NCBI GenBank assembly: GCA_964019335.1
Contig: OZ025693.1
Coordinates: forward strand, 248,001 to 312,000
Reading direction: 5' to 3'
Length of the DNA: 64,000 nt
DNA from: Diplonema japonicum
Taxonomy: Eukaryota > Euglenozoa > Diplonemea > Diplonemida > Diplonemidae
A program made the translations under genes and the position numbers. A model generated the notes under the pieces. It was given only the letters and a program-made list of their open reading frames with translations, ran no database searches and was not told the DNA's origin. How positions within the stretch are numbered: position 1 is the first letter of the stretch; the number at the start of each line of letters is the position of its first letter. This document shows positions 1-10,262 of the stretch, one piece after another.

Positions 1-422
1 ATTTTTCATTTCTAATTTCCCCTTTTCTTTTTTTTGCAGTTCCCTCCTTCGCTTGCTGCTAAAGTAGGGGGGGGGGGGGGGGGGACTTGATATACCAAAT
101 ACTCTGTGCACCTAACAAAACAGAAGATAAAAAGAAAACAGAAAAAGAAGAAGAAGAAAAAAAAAGGCAAGGTAAGAATTTTTTAAAGAACTTTTTTTTT
201 TTCTTTCCCCTGGCAACTGTTCGATTCTAAAAATAAAAATAAAAAAACACAAGGCCCCCCTGTGGGAATGTAGAGGGAAAAAAAAAAAAAAAAAGAGTAG
301 GTTTTTTTTAGCATTTATTTATACACACGGTATATCCTGGGATAAATACTGCATGTGTTACCACTACTCTTTTTTACTGTATTTAACAAGTACTCTGAGC
401 AGTACTTGTTAAATACAAATTG

Positions 423-462
<40 letters not shown>

Positions 463-536
463 ATGCGGCGCTTGCTTTGTTTATGCGGCATCAAGTGGAT
501 TTTAACACAATCGGCGAAGTGCGTTAATAATCCCAA

Positions 537-577
<41 letters not shown>

Positions 578-681
578 ACGACAGAAAAAGCATCAAGAGC
601 CAAACTGCAAAATCGAATAGGTACTAGAGCCCGGATTGTGGAATAAAAAAAAAAAAAAAGGCGCCATGTGAGACCTGCAAC

Positions 682-717
<36 letters not shown>

Positions 718-858
718 GAAAGATATCTTGCGGGGCTGAAGGGTGTGTGTGTGTGTGTGTGCGGCCAATTAAATGACGCGAGTTGTGCTATTTCCCAGCA
801 ACAACATCAAACAAAAAAAAAAAAAAAAAAAAAAAAAACCCTCTCCCTCCCCTCCCTT
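1..858. other. gene-free, homopolymer-rich flank
   Basis: I see no coding region here. The stretch holds long A and T runs (for example A-runs near 423-461, 540-576 and 812-838), a G-run near 67-84, a GT dinucleotide repeat at about 742-761, and a strong hairpin listed separately. The open frames that cross it are poly-Phe or poly-Lys artefacts of the homopolymers. Confidence 0.6.
378..417. repeat. perfect inverted repeat (hairpin)
   Basis: Positions 378-394 are the exact reverse complement of 401-417 (17-base arms, 6-base spacer CTGAGC). A long A-run follows almost immediately. It could be a cruciform, a 3'-end or terminator-like structure, or the remnant of a small mobile element. No second copy was noticed in the window. 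Confidence 0.7.
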
Positions 859-2382
859 TCAAACAGGCACGACCAAAAATCGCGATATTTGATCAATAAA
901 CACACGTAGCTCAGCATCGGTCGGAAAACCAAAATGATAAGATTTATCCATAGCCGACTGTGGCCTCCGGGGAGTGGTGGGGTGCACCTCTAACACAAAC
1001 GGAGTAGAAGAAGAAGGAGACGACCGCAAGCGCCGCACCAACTTGGCAGACTTAAGATAACATGTTCCCCTAACTACGGCTTGAGGTGTGGCGTCGGCGA
1101 AGTAATGCAAAAAACCAGCAGGTGTGATGACTATCATACGTTGCTTGTAAGCTTGCTGGCCAAGAACACGTTTCCCAGCACGTTTTGAGAGCCATCCGTT
1201 CCACGAACATCCCAGCACAGCGTCAACATATAACAACGAGCTGAAAAATGATTCGTACCAAATATTCTTGTCCCGCTGGTCCCTCGGCGACGTTATATCC
1301 GTTCCTTGTGCATCGAACAGCGCTTGGTACTCTTCTTCTGTGAGTTCCAACGTGTTGGTTTTCGTTTTGACAGGTGACGATGGTGGTAATGATGCTTCAG
1401 AAGAACCGCTGGGAGATTGCGGAATCCGTATCCATTCCTCTGCTGGGGTTTTTTCGAGTTTTAATATACTGCTCACAACGTGTAGCTGGCTTGCTGCAAT
1501 GCACGGGAGGCAGCATTGCAAGGCTGGTGTTGTTGCTTGGGAAACACGGTCGCCGCGGCCTTCAATTTTCTGTCTGGTTTTTCTCGCAAGGCGTGTGATG
1601 CGGTTCCTCGCCTTTTGGATGTCGATGTCGCACCCGACTTCTTCTTCCGGAGCAACCGACACCGCCAGGACAAGGTTCCCCGTCCCGCCCGGTCCCTTCA
1701 CAACAATATCCTCCACATGATCCACACGGTTCCCCCCGGCTTGGTACTGAAACTTCCGAGCGATTTGTTGGTACGCAAGTTTTCCCTTTACAATTTGAAC
1801 CCTCCCCGCTGGCGACAACGCTGAAATTTCAACAGCCCAGGATTGTCCGTATTGAAGCCGCATTTCACCAAATGCCGATTCATAATCTTCAATATTAAAG
1901 TATATATCAGGGTACGTGTCTTCATATGTGATTTCCTTTCCGTTGTTTGGGCTGCGTACTTTTCTAGGCGATGCGAAGACCTCCTTGGAGACCCAGTGGA
2001 GGGCGGTTTGGGTGGCGTTGCTTACGACAGCAACGGTGAGGGAAAATTTCCAGTTCGTGATGACGTTGAGGTACAGAGTGTGCTCCCAGTTGACGTCTTC
2101 GGTGTCGGAGAGCCAGGTTTCCTTTTCAGTGCGTCTGCGGACGATGGCCTCTTCCTTCATTAGCGATCCCAGCAGGCCTGTTCTTCGTACCACGAACCAC
2201 ACCATGTCGTCTACCTCGGAGTTGCTCTCGCCCACCATGCCGCAGCCCTCTGCTATCGCCCGCCAGTCTACGTCCTCTGGGTTCTGCGGGTCGCCTTCTG
2301 TGGAGCTGTTCCACCGCGTGCCTTTGAGGGAGTTCAAAAGCATCATGACACCTTCCATTTCTCCTATCTTTCTCGAACTCAT
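859..2382 (-). CDS. DUF2045 (KIAA0930-like) protein with C-terminal PH domain
   Basis: Single-exon gene of 507 residues. The ATG at 2382-2380 follows an A-run directly, and the frame before it is only poly-Lys/Phe. The N-terminal two thirds match the layout of the animal KIAA0930 family (DUF2045): DDMVWFVVRRTG, then DVNWEHTLYLNVI, VFASPRKV, a YPDIYFNIEDYESAF segment and a GKLAYQQIARKF segment. A Ser/Pro-rich linker follows. The last ~110 residues form a PH-like domain that begins GWLSKRAGKRVLG and ends in an amphipathic helix (ELRVFIDQISRFL). The function of the family is unknown; a PH domain would suggest membrane phosphoinositide or protein binding. The PH fusion is not part of the human protein as I know it. 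The family call is firm and the role is not. Confidence 0.75.
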   Translation of the reverse strand: MSSRKIGEMEGVMMLLNSLKGTRWNSSTEGDPQNPEDVDWRAIAEGCGMVGESNSEVDDMVWFVVRRTGLLGSLMKEEAIVRRRTEKETWLSDTEDVNWEHTLYLNVITNWKFSLTVAVVSNATQTALHWVSKEVFASPRKVRSPNNGKEITYEDTYPDIYFNIEDYESAFGEMRLQYGQSWAVEISALSPAGRVQIVKGKLAYQQIARKFQYQAGGNRVDHVEDIVVKGPGGTGNLVLAVSVAPEEEVGCDIDIQKARNRITRLARKTRQKIEGRGDRVSQATTPALQCCLPCIAASQLHVVSSILKLEKTPAEEWIRIPQSPSGSSEASLPPSSPVKTKTNTLELTEEEYQALFDAQGTDITSPRDQRDKNIWYESFFSSLLYVDAVLGCSWNGWLSKRAGKRVLGQQAYKQRMIVITPAGFLHYFADATPQAVVRGTCYLKSAKLVRRLRSSPSSSTPFVLEVHPTTPRRPQSAMDKSYHFGFPTDAELRVFIDQISRFLVVPV

Positions 2383-4085
2383 TTTTTTTTTTTTTTTTTT
2401 TTTTGTCGCCGACAGACAGAGGCCAGGCCCCCTTCGGCTCCTGTTGTTGTTATGATATGAGATGACGGGAAAAAAAAAAAAAAAAAAGAAGAGAAACAAA
2501 GAAAAAAAAAAAAAAACCACTATGATGGGAGGAAGTTGTTAAGCAACGAACCCCACAAAAAGAAAAAAAAGAACGGGGGGGAAAAAAAAACAAAAAAAAA
2601 ATGTGGGCCGACGTTCCGCAGCACCAAAAAAAAAGGGGGGGCAAATTGGGAGGATAGGTTTTTTTTTTTTTTTTTTTTTTTTTCCCTCTTTTTTTTTTTT
2701 TTTTTTTCTTTCGGTGGAACTGCCTTATGAGAACATTCCGGGGAGAGGGAGGTGTGCAGAGGAAAAAGGTGCAACAAAAAAAAAAAGACCCCACACACGC
2801 GCCGCAGTATTTTTACGGGGAAAAGAAACAGGAGTCCCGTGTGAGGCTTGAGCCCCGTGTGAGGTTTACGTATATGGTTCTCTCCTTCTTCCCATTTCCT
2901 TGTTTTATTTTTCTTAAGGAAGCTTAATGAACAAAGAAAGACGCTGAGCAAGCTGGGGGAGAGACAAGAGAAAAAAAAAAGCTGGTACATCTGTTTTCGT
3001 ACATAGGAAAAAAAGAGGGGGGGGGGGGGGAAACAAAAAGTGAGGAAAGGGTCAAAAGATGCCAACTACTGCTGAAAGGTGGGAGGAACCGATTTCAGTA
3101 AATTATTATCAGCACTCAATGGTGACCTTGTTTTCTCCCCTGTGAAAAGACAAACGGGGGGGGTGTTGAAGACTTTCCCCGTGAAGAAAGGAAAAGGAAA
3201 AAAAAAGCAGGCCAGGATTCGAGGAGTCAGCGGTAAGAAATAAGTAGGAAAAAAAAAAAAAAGAAAATACCACGCCAACTCTGCAAATATTTACCTTTAT
3301 CTTTATTTTTTTTTTATAGTAACAAAAGGAAGAGGGCGGGGGGGAAAAAAAAAAAGTAGTGAAGGAGGATTAAAAAAAAAATCGATTAACTTTCGGGGGG
3401 TAAAGAACAATCAGGCGTGGTGGGCCAGTTGCTCCCCCTCGGCATTTTTTTTTTTTTTTTTTTTTTTGCTCCTTCTACTTCTTTTTCCCTTTTCCCATAC
3501 TTCGGAATGTTACAAATGCAAGATTACAAAAAAAATAAAATAAGAAATACCGGGAGGAAATGGAGAACAAACAAAATTAGAACCAATAATCCCCATCACC
3601 CATTACAGAGGGGGGGAACCCCTGAAAGAAGCGTCCACATTTTTTTTTCTTTTTCTTTTTTCCATTACTATTTTCTTCTTGCGGCGGCATTATGTTACAT
3701 GGTGCATGGGGGAGGAGGAAAAAAAAACCCCCCCCCAGCTGATAAAAAAAAAACAAAAAAAAAACTACCCAGTAGGGCCTTTTTTTTTGTTTTAACAAAT
3801 ACTATTTGTCGAGAAAAATAAAAAATAAAAAAAGAGAGACATTTAAAAATAAAACAAAACTAGTTGATGGCAGCGTAATGAGTTTATTTTTTAATTGGGT
3901 AAATAATACCGCTCGTGCGCACAAACAAAACCAAAAAAAAAAAACCCCCTCCCGGTTCTTATTTTCTTTTTTTGTTTCTACACTAATGAAAAAAAAAAAA
4001 CACGGAAGAGAGAAAAAAAACCCCCCACTATGATCCCTCCCACACACTTTTTCATTTCACCCCCCCCCCCTTTTTATTTCATCCA
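2383..4085. other. intergenic, homopolymer-rich
   Basis: There is no supportable gene. Alternating A, T and G runs dominate. The stretch nearest the DUF2045 gene carries a candidate splice acceptor (separate entry). A ~40-base segment at 2517-2556 resembles one at 28116-28153 (see findings). Confidence 0.5.
2441..2520 (-). promoter_or_regulatory. candidate trans-splice acceptor of the DUF2045 gene
   Basis: Read on the minus strand, T-rich tracts separated by short spacers lead to CAACAACAACAG followed by GAGCCG, about 60 bases before the ATG. A pyrimidine tract followed by AG with no nearby upstream exon fits a spliced-leader acceptor or a 5'-UTR intron end. Confidence 0.35.
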
Positions 4086-7000
4086 TCACGCCACAAGTCT
4101 TTGCTTCAAAAGGGCAGCATGCAAGATACGAGAGGCCAGCTGCTGAACCTCATTGGGGGTGGATTGGAGAAGTTCCTCATGGGTACGGACGCACTTAACA
4201 CCCCAGACCAACGGTGTGGACTGCTTCATGCCGACAAGCGTGAACCCCCTTACAGTGGCTGCTGCCATGTATTCGAAGTTTGAAACGTCTCCCTGCACCA
4301 TGGTGCCGAGGAGGCAGATGACATCCATGTTGGTCGTCTTGGAGATCTGGGCGGCGGTGTAGGGGAGCTCGTAAGTCCCTGGGACGACTTCTTCCGTGAT
4401 GTTGTTGATCTTGACACCTGCATCGAGGAGTGCGCCTCTGAGTTCCTCCAGCACGGCAAGCACCTGGTTCTCGTTCCACGACGTCCTCACTAGGCAGACC
4501 TTCAGGGACTTCGCTTCCGCTGTTGTGACTTCTCCCACCTTCAGCAGTTTCCCCTTTACAACCTTGCCCTTCCTTGTCCCAAGCCCCCTGCGCATGCACG
4601 CCATGTGCAGTGCCGACATGGCCAATGAGTAGTGCAGCTCGCTGCCCTTCTCTGCCCTTTCCCTAGCTTGTTCCACCGTGTGGCACGTCAGAACCCCGAA
4701 CAGCGTCGGGACAGAGTGCTTGATCCCAACCTTTTGTGTGATTTTTCATTTCATTTTTTTTGTAGCACACCTCTTGCAGTCCGAAGCTTGACGCCTCACA
4801 CGCTGTGTCGAAGCGTGCAGTTGTGTCCTCGATAAGAACGCCTTGTTGTTGTTGTTATTGTTGTTGTTGGTTTCATACCGACTGCGATGACTGACATCAC
4901 GTTGCTCTCCTCGATGACCTTGCTGGCGGCGTGCGGGAGGTCGAACGACGTGGGCACATATTGCGTGATGATGTTCGCCTCGGTGAGGCCTGCCGCCTTG
5001 AACACGCTGGTGATCCCCTCAACCATCTGGTCGACAAGCTGGATCTCCTCATCGGAAGTCGCTACAATCCCGATGCTCATGTTCTTCGCCTCCGTGACAG
5101 AGGGAGCCTTCAGGGTGCGTGGGATATCCTTCACAAGTTCCCCAGCAAGGGCGGACCTCAGCTCGCTAGGAGGGATCTCTCTGGTCTCAACGGCTTCTAA
5201 CTTCTTGATGGAGGTCTTCTTGTCGCTGGTGTAGCGGTGCAGCATCGCCATGTGGATCGCAGACATACCAAGCGACTCGTGCAGCACGCTCCCCTTGCAT
5301 GCGCCTTCCCTCGCTTGTTCTACAGAGAAGCATGTCAGCACACCGAAAAGCATCGGCACACCAGTCTTCTCCTGGGCCTTCAGGATGCCGTGCGATGCCG
5401 CCTGGCAAATGTACTCGAAGTGCTTGGTGTCGCCCTTGATGAGGATGCCCATGCACAGCACGACGTCCACGCCCTCACTCTCCGCCATCAGCTGTGCGCC
5501 GCTCGGGAGCTCGAAGGACCCGGGCACCACCTTCTCGACGATGTTCGCACTTTCGATGTTGTTGCTCTTCAGCACCTCAGCCACGCCGTCGCGCATCTGC
5601 TCCACCATCGATTCGTTCCACGCAGTGCGCACAATGCCCACTCTGATAGCCTTCGCTTCTTCCTTGCTGGGGAGCTTGAGCGTCTTGGGGAAGTCCATGT
5701 CCTTGATCACCGGGCTGGCATCCACAGCGGGAGGTACCCCGAAAACCAGCGGCTTGTACGCGGGCTTGCTCACACCCAGTTCCTTAGCTAAGGCCGCTTG
5801 GTGCAGCACAGAGAGGGCCAGGGGGACAGGGATCTCCTTTGCACGGGCTGCGAGATGCTCGTCATTCACGCAAAGCAGCATCCCAGACAGGATGGGGCAC
5901 GAGTGGCGCAGCTGTGACTCAACAATGCCCAAGGCCTCGGACAATGCCACGTACTCGAAGTGTGCAGTGTTGCCCTTGATGAGCACACTGCATGTCACGA
6001 CGACATCAGCACCACCCGCAGCCGCCTGCGACGCTGCGTAGGGGATCTCAAAGGAGCCTGGCACCCTGATGACGGTGATGTTCTCCTCCTTCACGTAGAA
6101 GTCACCCAGAGACTTGGTGAGCTCGTTGACGATGTAGTCCACGACACCCTGGTTCCACGTCGTGGCAATAATGGATACCTTCAGGTCCTTGGCAACCTCC
6201 TTGGAAGGCAGGTACACCTTGCTGGAGAGCTCCTGTGCCTGCGTCTCGTTAGCGGCGCAGGACTGCGTCATGGCGTTGGCCAGGGGAGACGAGGGGAGGG
6301 TGCTTTCCTTGGGCGGGAAGCAAGGCATCACACCTCCCTTGGGAGGCGAAACAGTGTGAGACTGGCATGCAACCTGGAGAGTAGACAGGGCAAGGGAGTA
6401 GGCAAGCTCTCCGCCCTGGCTGCACCTGTCGATGGCCATCTGCTTGTGCTCACAGGCAAGAACACCGAAAAGCACAGGGGTGTTGTGCTCGATCTGGACA
6501 AGATTGAGCCCGTTGGCAACAGCCGAAGACATACAAGTGAAGGCTTGGGGAACATGCCCGCCCTTGATGGTGATACCGAGGCACAGGATGGCGTCAACCT
6601 TTCCAGTTGCCGCGATGGCCTGGGCCGCGAAGGGCAGGTTGTTGGCACCGGGGACGATAACCTCGCTGATGTTCTCTTCAACAACGCCAGCCTCAAGCAG
6701 CTCAGAGACGATCTGCTTCTGGAGGGAGTGGAGGGGGACACCGAACCACACAGTCTTCACAATGGCGATCCTGAGCTTAGGCATCAGGGCAACGTGAGAG
6801 CGATCCGACAGCTGAAGGCTGGACTTCACACCAGAAACAGTGGAGCCAAGGCCGCCCTCTCTGAGTCTCGTCTCGTGGTTGCGCTTGTCGGTCAGGTACC
6901 TTGTGTTGAACTTGTTGTGCTCGCACAGCAGTGGCACTGTTTCTACCTTCAACTTACCCTTCAGGGCGCTGAGAGCCTTCTCTTTAAGAGGGCTGTTGGT

Positions 7001-8263
7001 CAGCAGCTGCACAGTGCTCTTGACGCCAAGTGCAAGGATGATGTCAGCACATGCGTCGAAGTTCCTGAGGTCCTCCTGGAAGCCCAGCTCCCTGTTGGCT
7101 CTGTACGTGTCGAAGCCCTTCGCCTGCAGTTGGTAAGCGTGCATCTTGTTGACAAGACCGATGCCCCTACCCTCGTGTCCTGTCATGTAGATGACGACAC
7201 CGACGCCTTTGTCGCTGATGTGGCTGAAAGCCTGGTCGAGCTGGTCACCACAGTCACACCTCATGCTGCCCATAAGGTCGCCCGTGAAGCACTCGGAATG
7301 GATCCTGACAGGGACAGGTTCCTTGGAAGCCGCCACGTCGCCCACAGTCATGATTATGTGCTCGTTTTGTGTGACGTGCTCCTTGAAGCAGACCATGTTC
7401 CATGTGCCGTGGAACTTCCCGTTCCTCGTGATGGGGATGGTGCACTCAGCGACGCGAACGACACCACTGCTCGGGGTAAGGAACCTGAGAGGCTTCTTGT
7501 AGAGGTAGTTTGAGAGGGCGTCGATGGTGATGCACGGGATGTTCAGCCTCCACCCGAGCCTCTTGCAGTCGTCAAGGCGCTTCATGCTGCCGTCTTTGTT
7601 GACAAGCTCGCCAATAGAACCGACAGGGAACTTGTTGGCAAGCCTGCAGAGGTCGACGGAAGCTTCGGTGTGGCCACGACGATCGGAGATACCACCACGC
7701 TTAGCACGGAGGGGGAAGATGTGCCCTGGACGACCGAAGTCAGACCCACGTGCCTTGGGGTGGGCAAGGGCGTGGAAAGTGATCATACGGTCGTAAGCGC
7801 TGACACCGGTAGTGAGACCACTGTTGCCTTCCTTATCGCAAATGTCAGGGATGAGACCGGAGTCAAGGGGGACAAGGGGCTTCAAATCAGTGGTGACGGT
7901 GAAAGCGGTACCCTTGGAGTCGGTGTTCACCACAAGCATAGGGTCCAGGCCGAGTTCGTTTGCCCTGTCCTCCGTCATAGGCGCGCACAGGATTCCCGTG
8001 GTCTCGTTGACCATCATGGCGACCATTTCCTCCGTCAGGTCCTGAGCGGGGACGATGATGTCTCCTTCGTTCTCCCTGTCTTCGTCGTCCATCACGATCA
8101 AAGGGCGGCCATTCCTAAAGGTCTCGATAGCTACTTCAATAGACGCCATCGGCCTGTTGATGATGTGGTTGTCGTACATCTTCGATATCGCAGCGCCCAC
8201 AGCGGCCATCCCCGCAGCAGCTGCGAGCTTTGTCTTCAGATCGTTATTGTTCATCGCACTCAT
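4086..8263 (-). CDS. ribBA-ribH(x5): RibB-RibA fused to five tandem lumazine synthase domains
   Basis: Exons 8263-4879, 4841-4771 and 4730-4086 give 1366 residues. The introns are 37 and 40 nt, GT-AG, and splicing restores repeat 4 in frame. Residues ~38-255 are DHBP synthase (DDEDRENEGD at 59-68; RRGHTEASVDL). Residues ~265-470 are GTP cyclohydrolase II: zinc cysteines in SECFTGDLMGSMRCDCGD, catalytic HEGRGIGL. Five lumazine synthase domains follow at ~494-634, 694-826, 873-1008, 1062-1198 and 1228-1362, each with the VPG(S)FELP-like, KGxTxHF-like and FGVLTC-like segments. Together these supply dihydroxybutanone phosphate, open GTP for the pathway and condense the lumazine precursor; RibD-type and riboflavin synthase activities must lie elsewhere. 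The catalytic His is kept in repeat 2 (His768) and repeat 3 (His948) but replaced in repeats 1, 4 and 5. The N-terminal 30 residues are Ala-rich and could be a targeting segment. Confidence 0.93.
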
Positions 8264-8392
8264 CTTTATTTTTTTTTTTTCCCTCCCTTTTTTTTTCTTC
8301 TTCTTCCCTCCCCCGAACGTTTGTCCAAAGTGAGAACAAAAAAAAAAAAATTCCATAGACACAAAAAAAAAAAAAAAAAACAAAAAGAAAAT

Positions 8393-9352
8393 CTAGTTAT
8401 GTATTGCAATGCTGATTGGGCTTCCCGGTAGTTCTTGCACAGCGCCAATGCACAATGATAAACACAGTGCCTCCCCGAGCTCCCTCACCTTCTTTGAATC
8501 GTGGCTTGGCAAACATAAAAGCAGATGCCTGTCATATACGCACAGATTAGTAGAGGTGGTGCTGATGGGTGTGATCGCTGCAAGGATGTGGACCGCCTTG
8601 AGCAGGTGCTCCTCGGTTTGGGGCGATCGCACAACACCGAGTAGCAGTGTAGTGAACGAAAGCTCGCAGGGTACCCCGCCTTCAGAGACGTAGACGATAA
8701 TCTGTTCGATGTGAAGGGGGGTCATGTCCCCATGGGTGTTCAGCACCAAACGCAGGTAATCTCCTTCGGGTATCCGGCTGGCCACGTTTTCTGATGAGTT
8801 TCCCCACCAAAAGGCTCTTTGTATAAAACTCCAAACCAATTCTGGTAAATAAAACCGCGGAAGCTTCAAAGGGGCTGTGGGAGCGGAGAGGATCCGATGG
8901 TTGAAATCCTCTTGGAGACTATCACTGCTGATCTCAACAAAGCCACCGTCGAGAGCCACGGCAGCTTGGGAGGCAAGTTCTCGTATTTTCTGATTTTTTG
9001 CATCTCCACACAGCAGGTCCATCTCGCCATGATAATCCACAAGCTCGTGGACCTCCATCCCAAGACCGCCTTCCCGTGCGTACTGGAAGAACAACGCGTT
9101 TTCAGCTACAAGCGCCACCGTCATGACCAGGGCTTTTGTCTTCTGGGAGGTGCCATCGTTTCTTATCGCCCGTTTTATTTCCTCGTACACCATCCTGCAC
9201 CCTTCCTTGCTCGCAGACGCCACTCTTAATATCTCTCTTTTTACCCCTCCCTCCACCACATCCCCGCCGCCTGAAAGCCCTTCTCTCACTATATTGGAGA
9301 CTTTACTCGCGGGGCTCGACTTCCTGCGCCACATTGGAAACACCCATTCCAT
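8393..9352 (-). CDS. ENTH/VHS-type protein, tepsin-like
   Basis: Single exon, 319 residues, ATG at 9352-9350; the upstream in-frame Met lies in a Lys-rich homopolymer stretch. The N-terminal ~170 residues form an all-helical ENTH-like domain (VYEEIKRAIRNDGTSQKTKALV, then NQKIRELASQAAVALDGG, which resembles the YQKVRAAAQDLGS helix of tepsin). A short linker leads to a second helical region (GDYLRLVLNTHG, EEHLLKAVHILAAI) like the C-terminal VHS-like domain of tepsin. Tepsin is the accessory factor of the AP-4 trans-Golgi coat. I infer a vesicle-coat role. An unrelated helical ENTH/ANTH adaptor is the main alternative. Confidence 0.5.
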   Translation of the reverse strand: MEWVFPMWRRKSSPASKVSNIVREGLSGGGDVVEGGVKREILRVASASKEGCRMVYEEIKRAIRNDGTSQKTKALVMTVALVAENALFFQYAREGGLGMEVHELVDYHGEMDLLCGDAKNQKIRELASQAAVALDGGFVEISSDSLQEDFNHRILSAPTAPLKLPRFYLPELVWSFIQRAFWWGNSSENVASRIPEGDYLRLVLNTHGDMTPLHIEQIIVYVSEGGVPCELSFTTLLLGVVRSPQTEEHLLKAVHILAAITPISTTSTNLCVYDRHLLLCLPSHDSKKVRELGEALCLSLCIGAVQELPGSPISIAIHN

Positions 9353-9480
9353 TTTTTTCCCCCCCCTTCTTTTTTTCGTGTTTTCTTTGTTTTGTTTTTT
9401 TTTATTAAACATTTTTTTTCTTCTCCCCCGGTCATCGTATTGGAACAGTCAAGAACTCCTCTCTCCCCTCCCGTTTTTTT

Positions 9481-10173
9481 TTATTTTATATTATGTATCC
9501 ATTCTAACAAAGCAGGCTTTGCGGTGGAGCTGTGTTCTGGTGTTATCTCATGCGGGCCGGTGTGTGTGTGGACCTCTGGGTGTTGATACCGTTTCAATAA
9601 CAGCGAGGAGTCATCCGCGAAAGGGTCCGTCGGCGACACAAGATGGAAAGAAGGTGTTTGCAAAGGGTAGGACCGTGGCCGGCTATCTTGCAAGGCAAGT
9701 TTAGCGGCGGAGGTGACAGCGCTGTCGCAAGCTCCATGGAGGAGCACCGCGAAGCGAGGGAGGTGTTTTTTAAGCTTTTCATCCATTTTTTCCACACCAC
9801 CCATAATATCGGTGACAACCGCCGCGCCCTGTGAAAAGCCAACCAGTCCGTCGATGGGCTTTATTTCGCAAAGTTTTTCCATGACCAGCTTACTGGCCTT
9901 CCGTGTGGTGACCCCTTCCCCGTACCATTCCCAGTACCCGTCCCCTGAACCCCCATCCCATGCCTTTGCCTTCACAGTACCCTCGATATAAAAAAGCTCA
10001 ATTTTATCATCGTCATGCAGGCCTAGTGTTCTGCATTGCAGAGCCATCACGTCCTGGTTGCTTCCTTTGCCATGGAGGCAGGCCAACCGAAATTTTGTGG
10101 AGCGTTCTCTCTCAGGAGTCAAAAGGGCGTCTTCGTCGCGTTCCTTTAGAATACAGCACCAAGATGAACCCAT
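9481..10173 (-). CDS. FSH1/OVCA2-family serine hydrolase, possibly lipid-anchored
   Basis: Single exon, 230 residues. It has an alpha/beta-hydrolase fold of the FSH family: ACLHGKGSN at ~31-39 (oxyanion strand), nucleophile elbow GFSQGAAV with Ser114, the acid in SPTDPFADD and the His in TGPHEIT near the C-terminus. The length suits the family (~220-270). The protein starts MGSSWCC; Gly2 with Cys6 and Cys7 fits an N-myristoylation plus palmitoylation signal, so a membrane-attached enzyme is possible. The physiological ester substrate is unknown for most members. Confidence 0.8.
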   Translation of the reverse strand: MGSSWCCILKERDEDALLTPERERSTKFRLACLHGKGSNQDVMALQCRTLGLHDDDKIELFYIEGTVKAKAWDGGSGDGYWEWYGEGVTTRKASKLVMEKLCEIKPIDGLVGFSQGAAVVTDIMGGVEKMDEKLKKHLPRFAVLLHGACDSAVTSAAKLALQDSRPRSYPLQTPSFHLVSPTDPFADDSSLLLKRYQHPEVHTHTGPHEITPEHSSTAKPALLEWIHNIK

Positions 10174-10262
10174 TGCTTAGTGTACGTCTCTCCCCCTCCC
10201 TTTTTCGTTCATTTTCTTTTTTTCGCCATACAAAAAAAAGGGGTTGTGGAAAAAAAAAAAAT

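Noticed and set aside
315-768. Poly-Phe and poly-Lys open frames
   Set aside because: They are translations of T and A runs with no complexity; the same happens at 2450-3280 and 53159-53614.
5960-7513. Plus-strand frame of 517 codons opposite the riboflavin fusion
   Set aside because: The sense strand encodes intact enzyme motifs throughout; the antisense frame has no recognisable domain.
4796-8383. Reading the riboflavin gene as two separate genes
   Set aside because: The unspliced frame ends in low-complexity residues inside lumazine synthase repeat 4. Removing two GT-AG introns restores that repeat and joins repeat 5 in frame.
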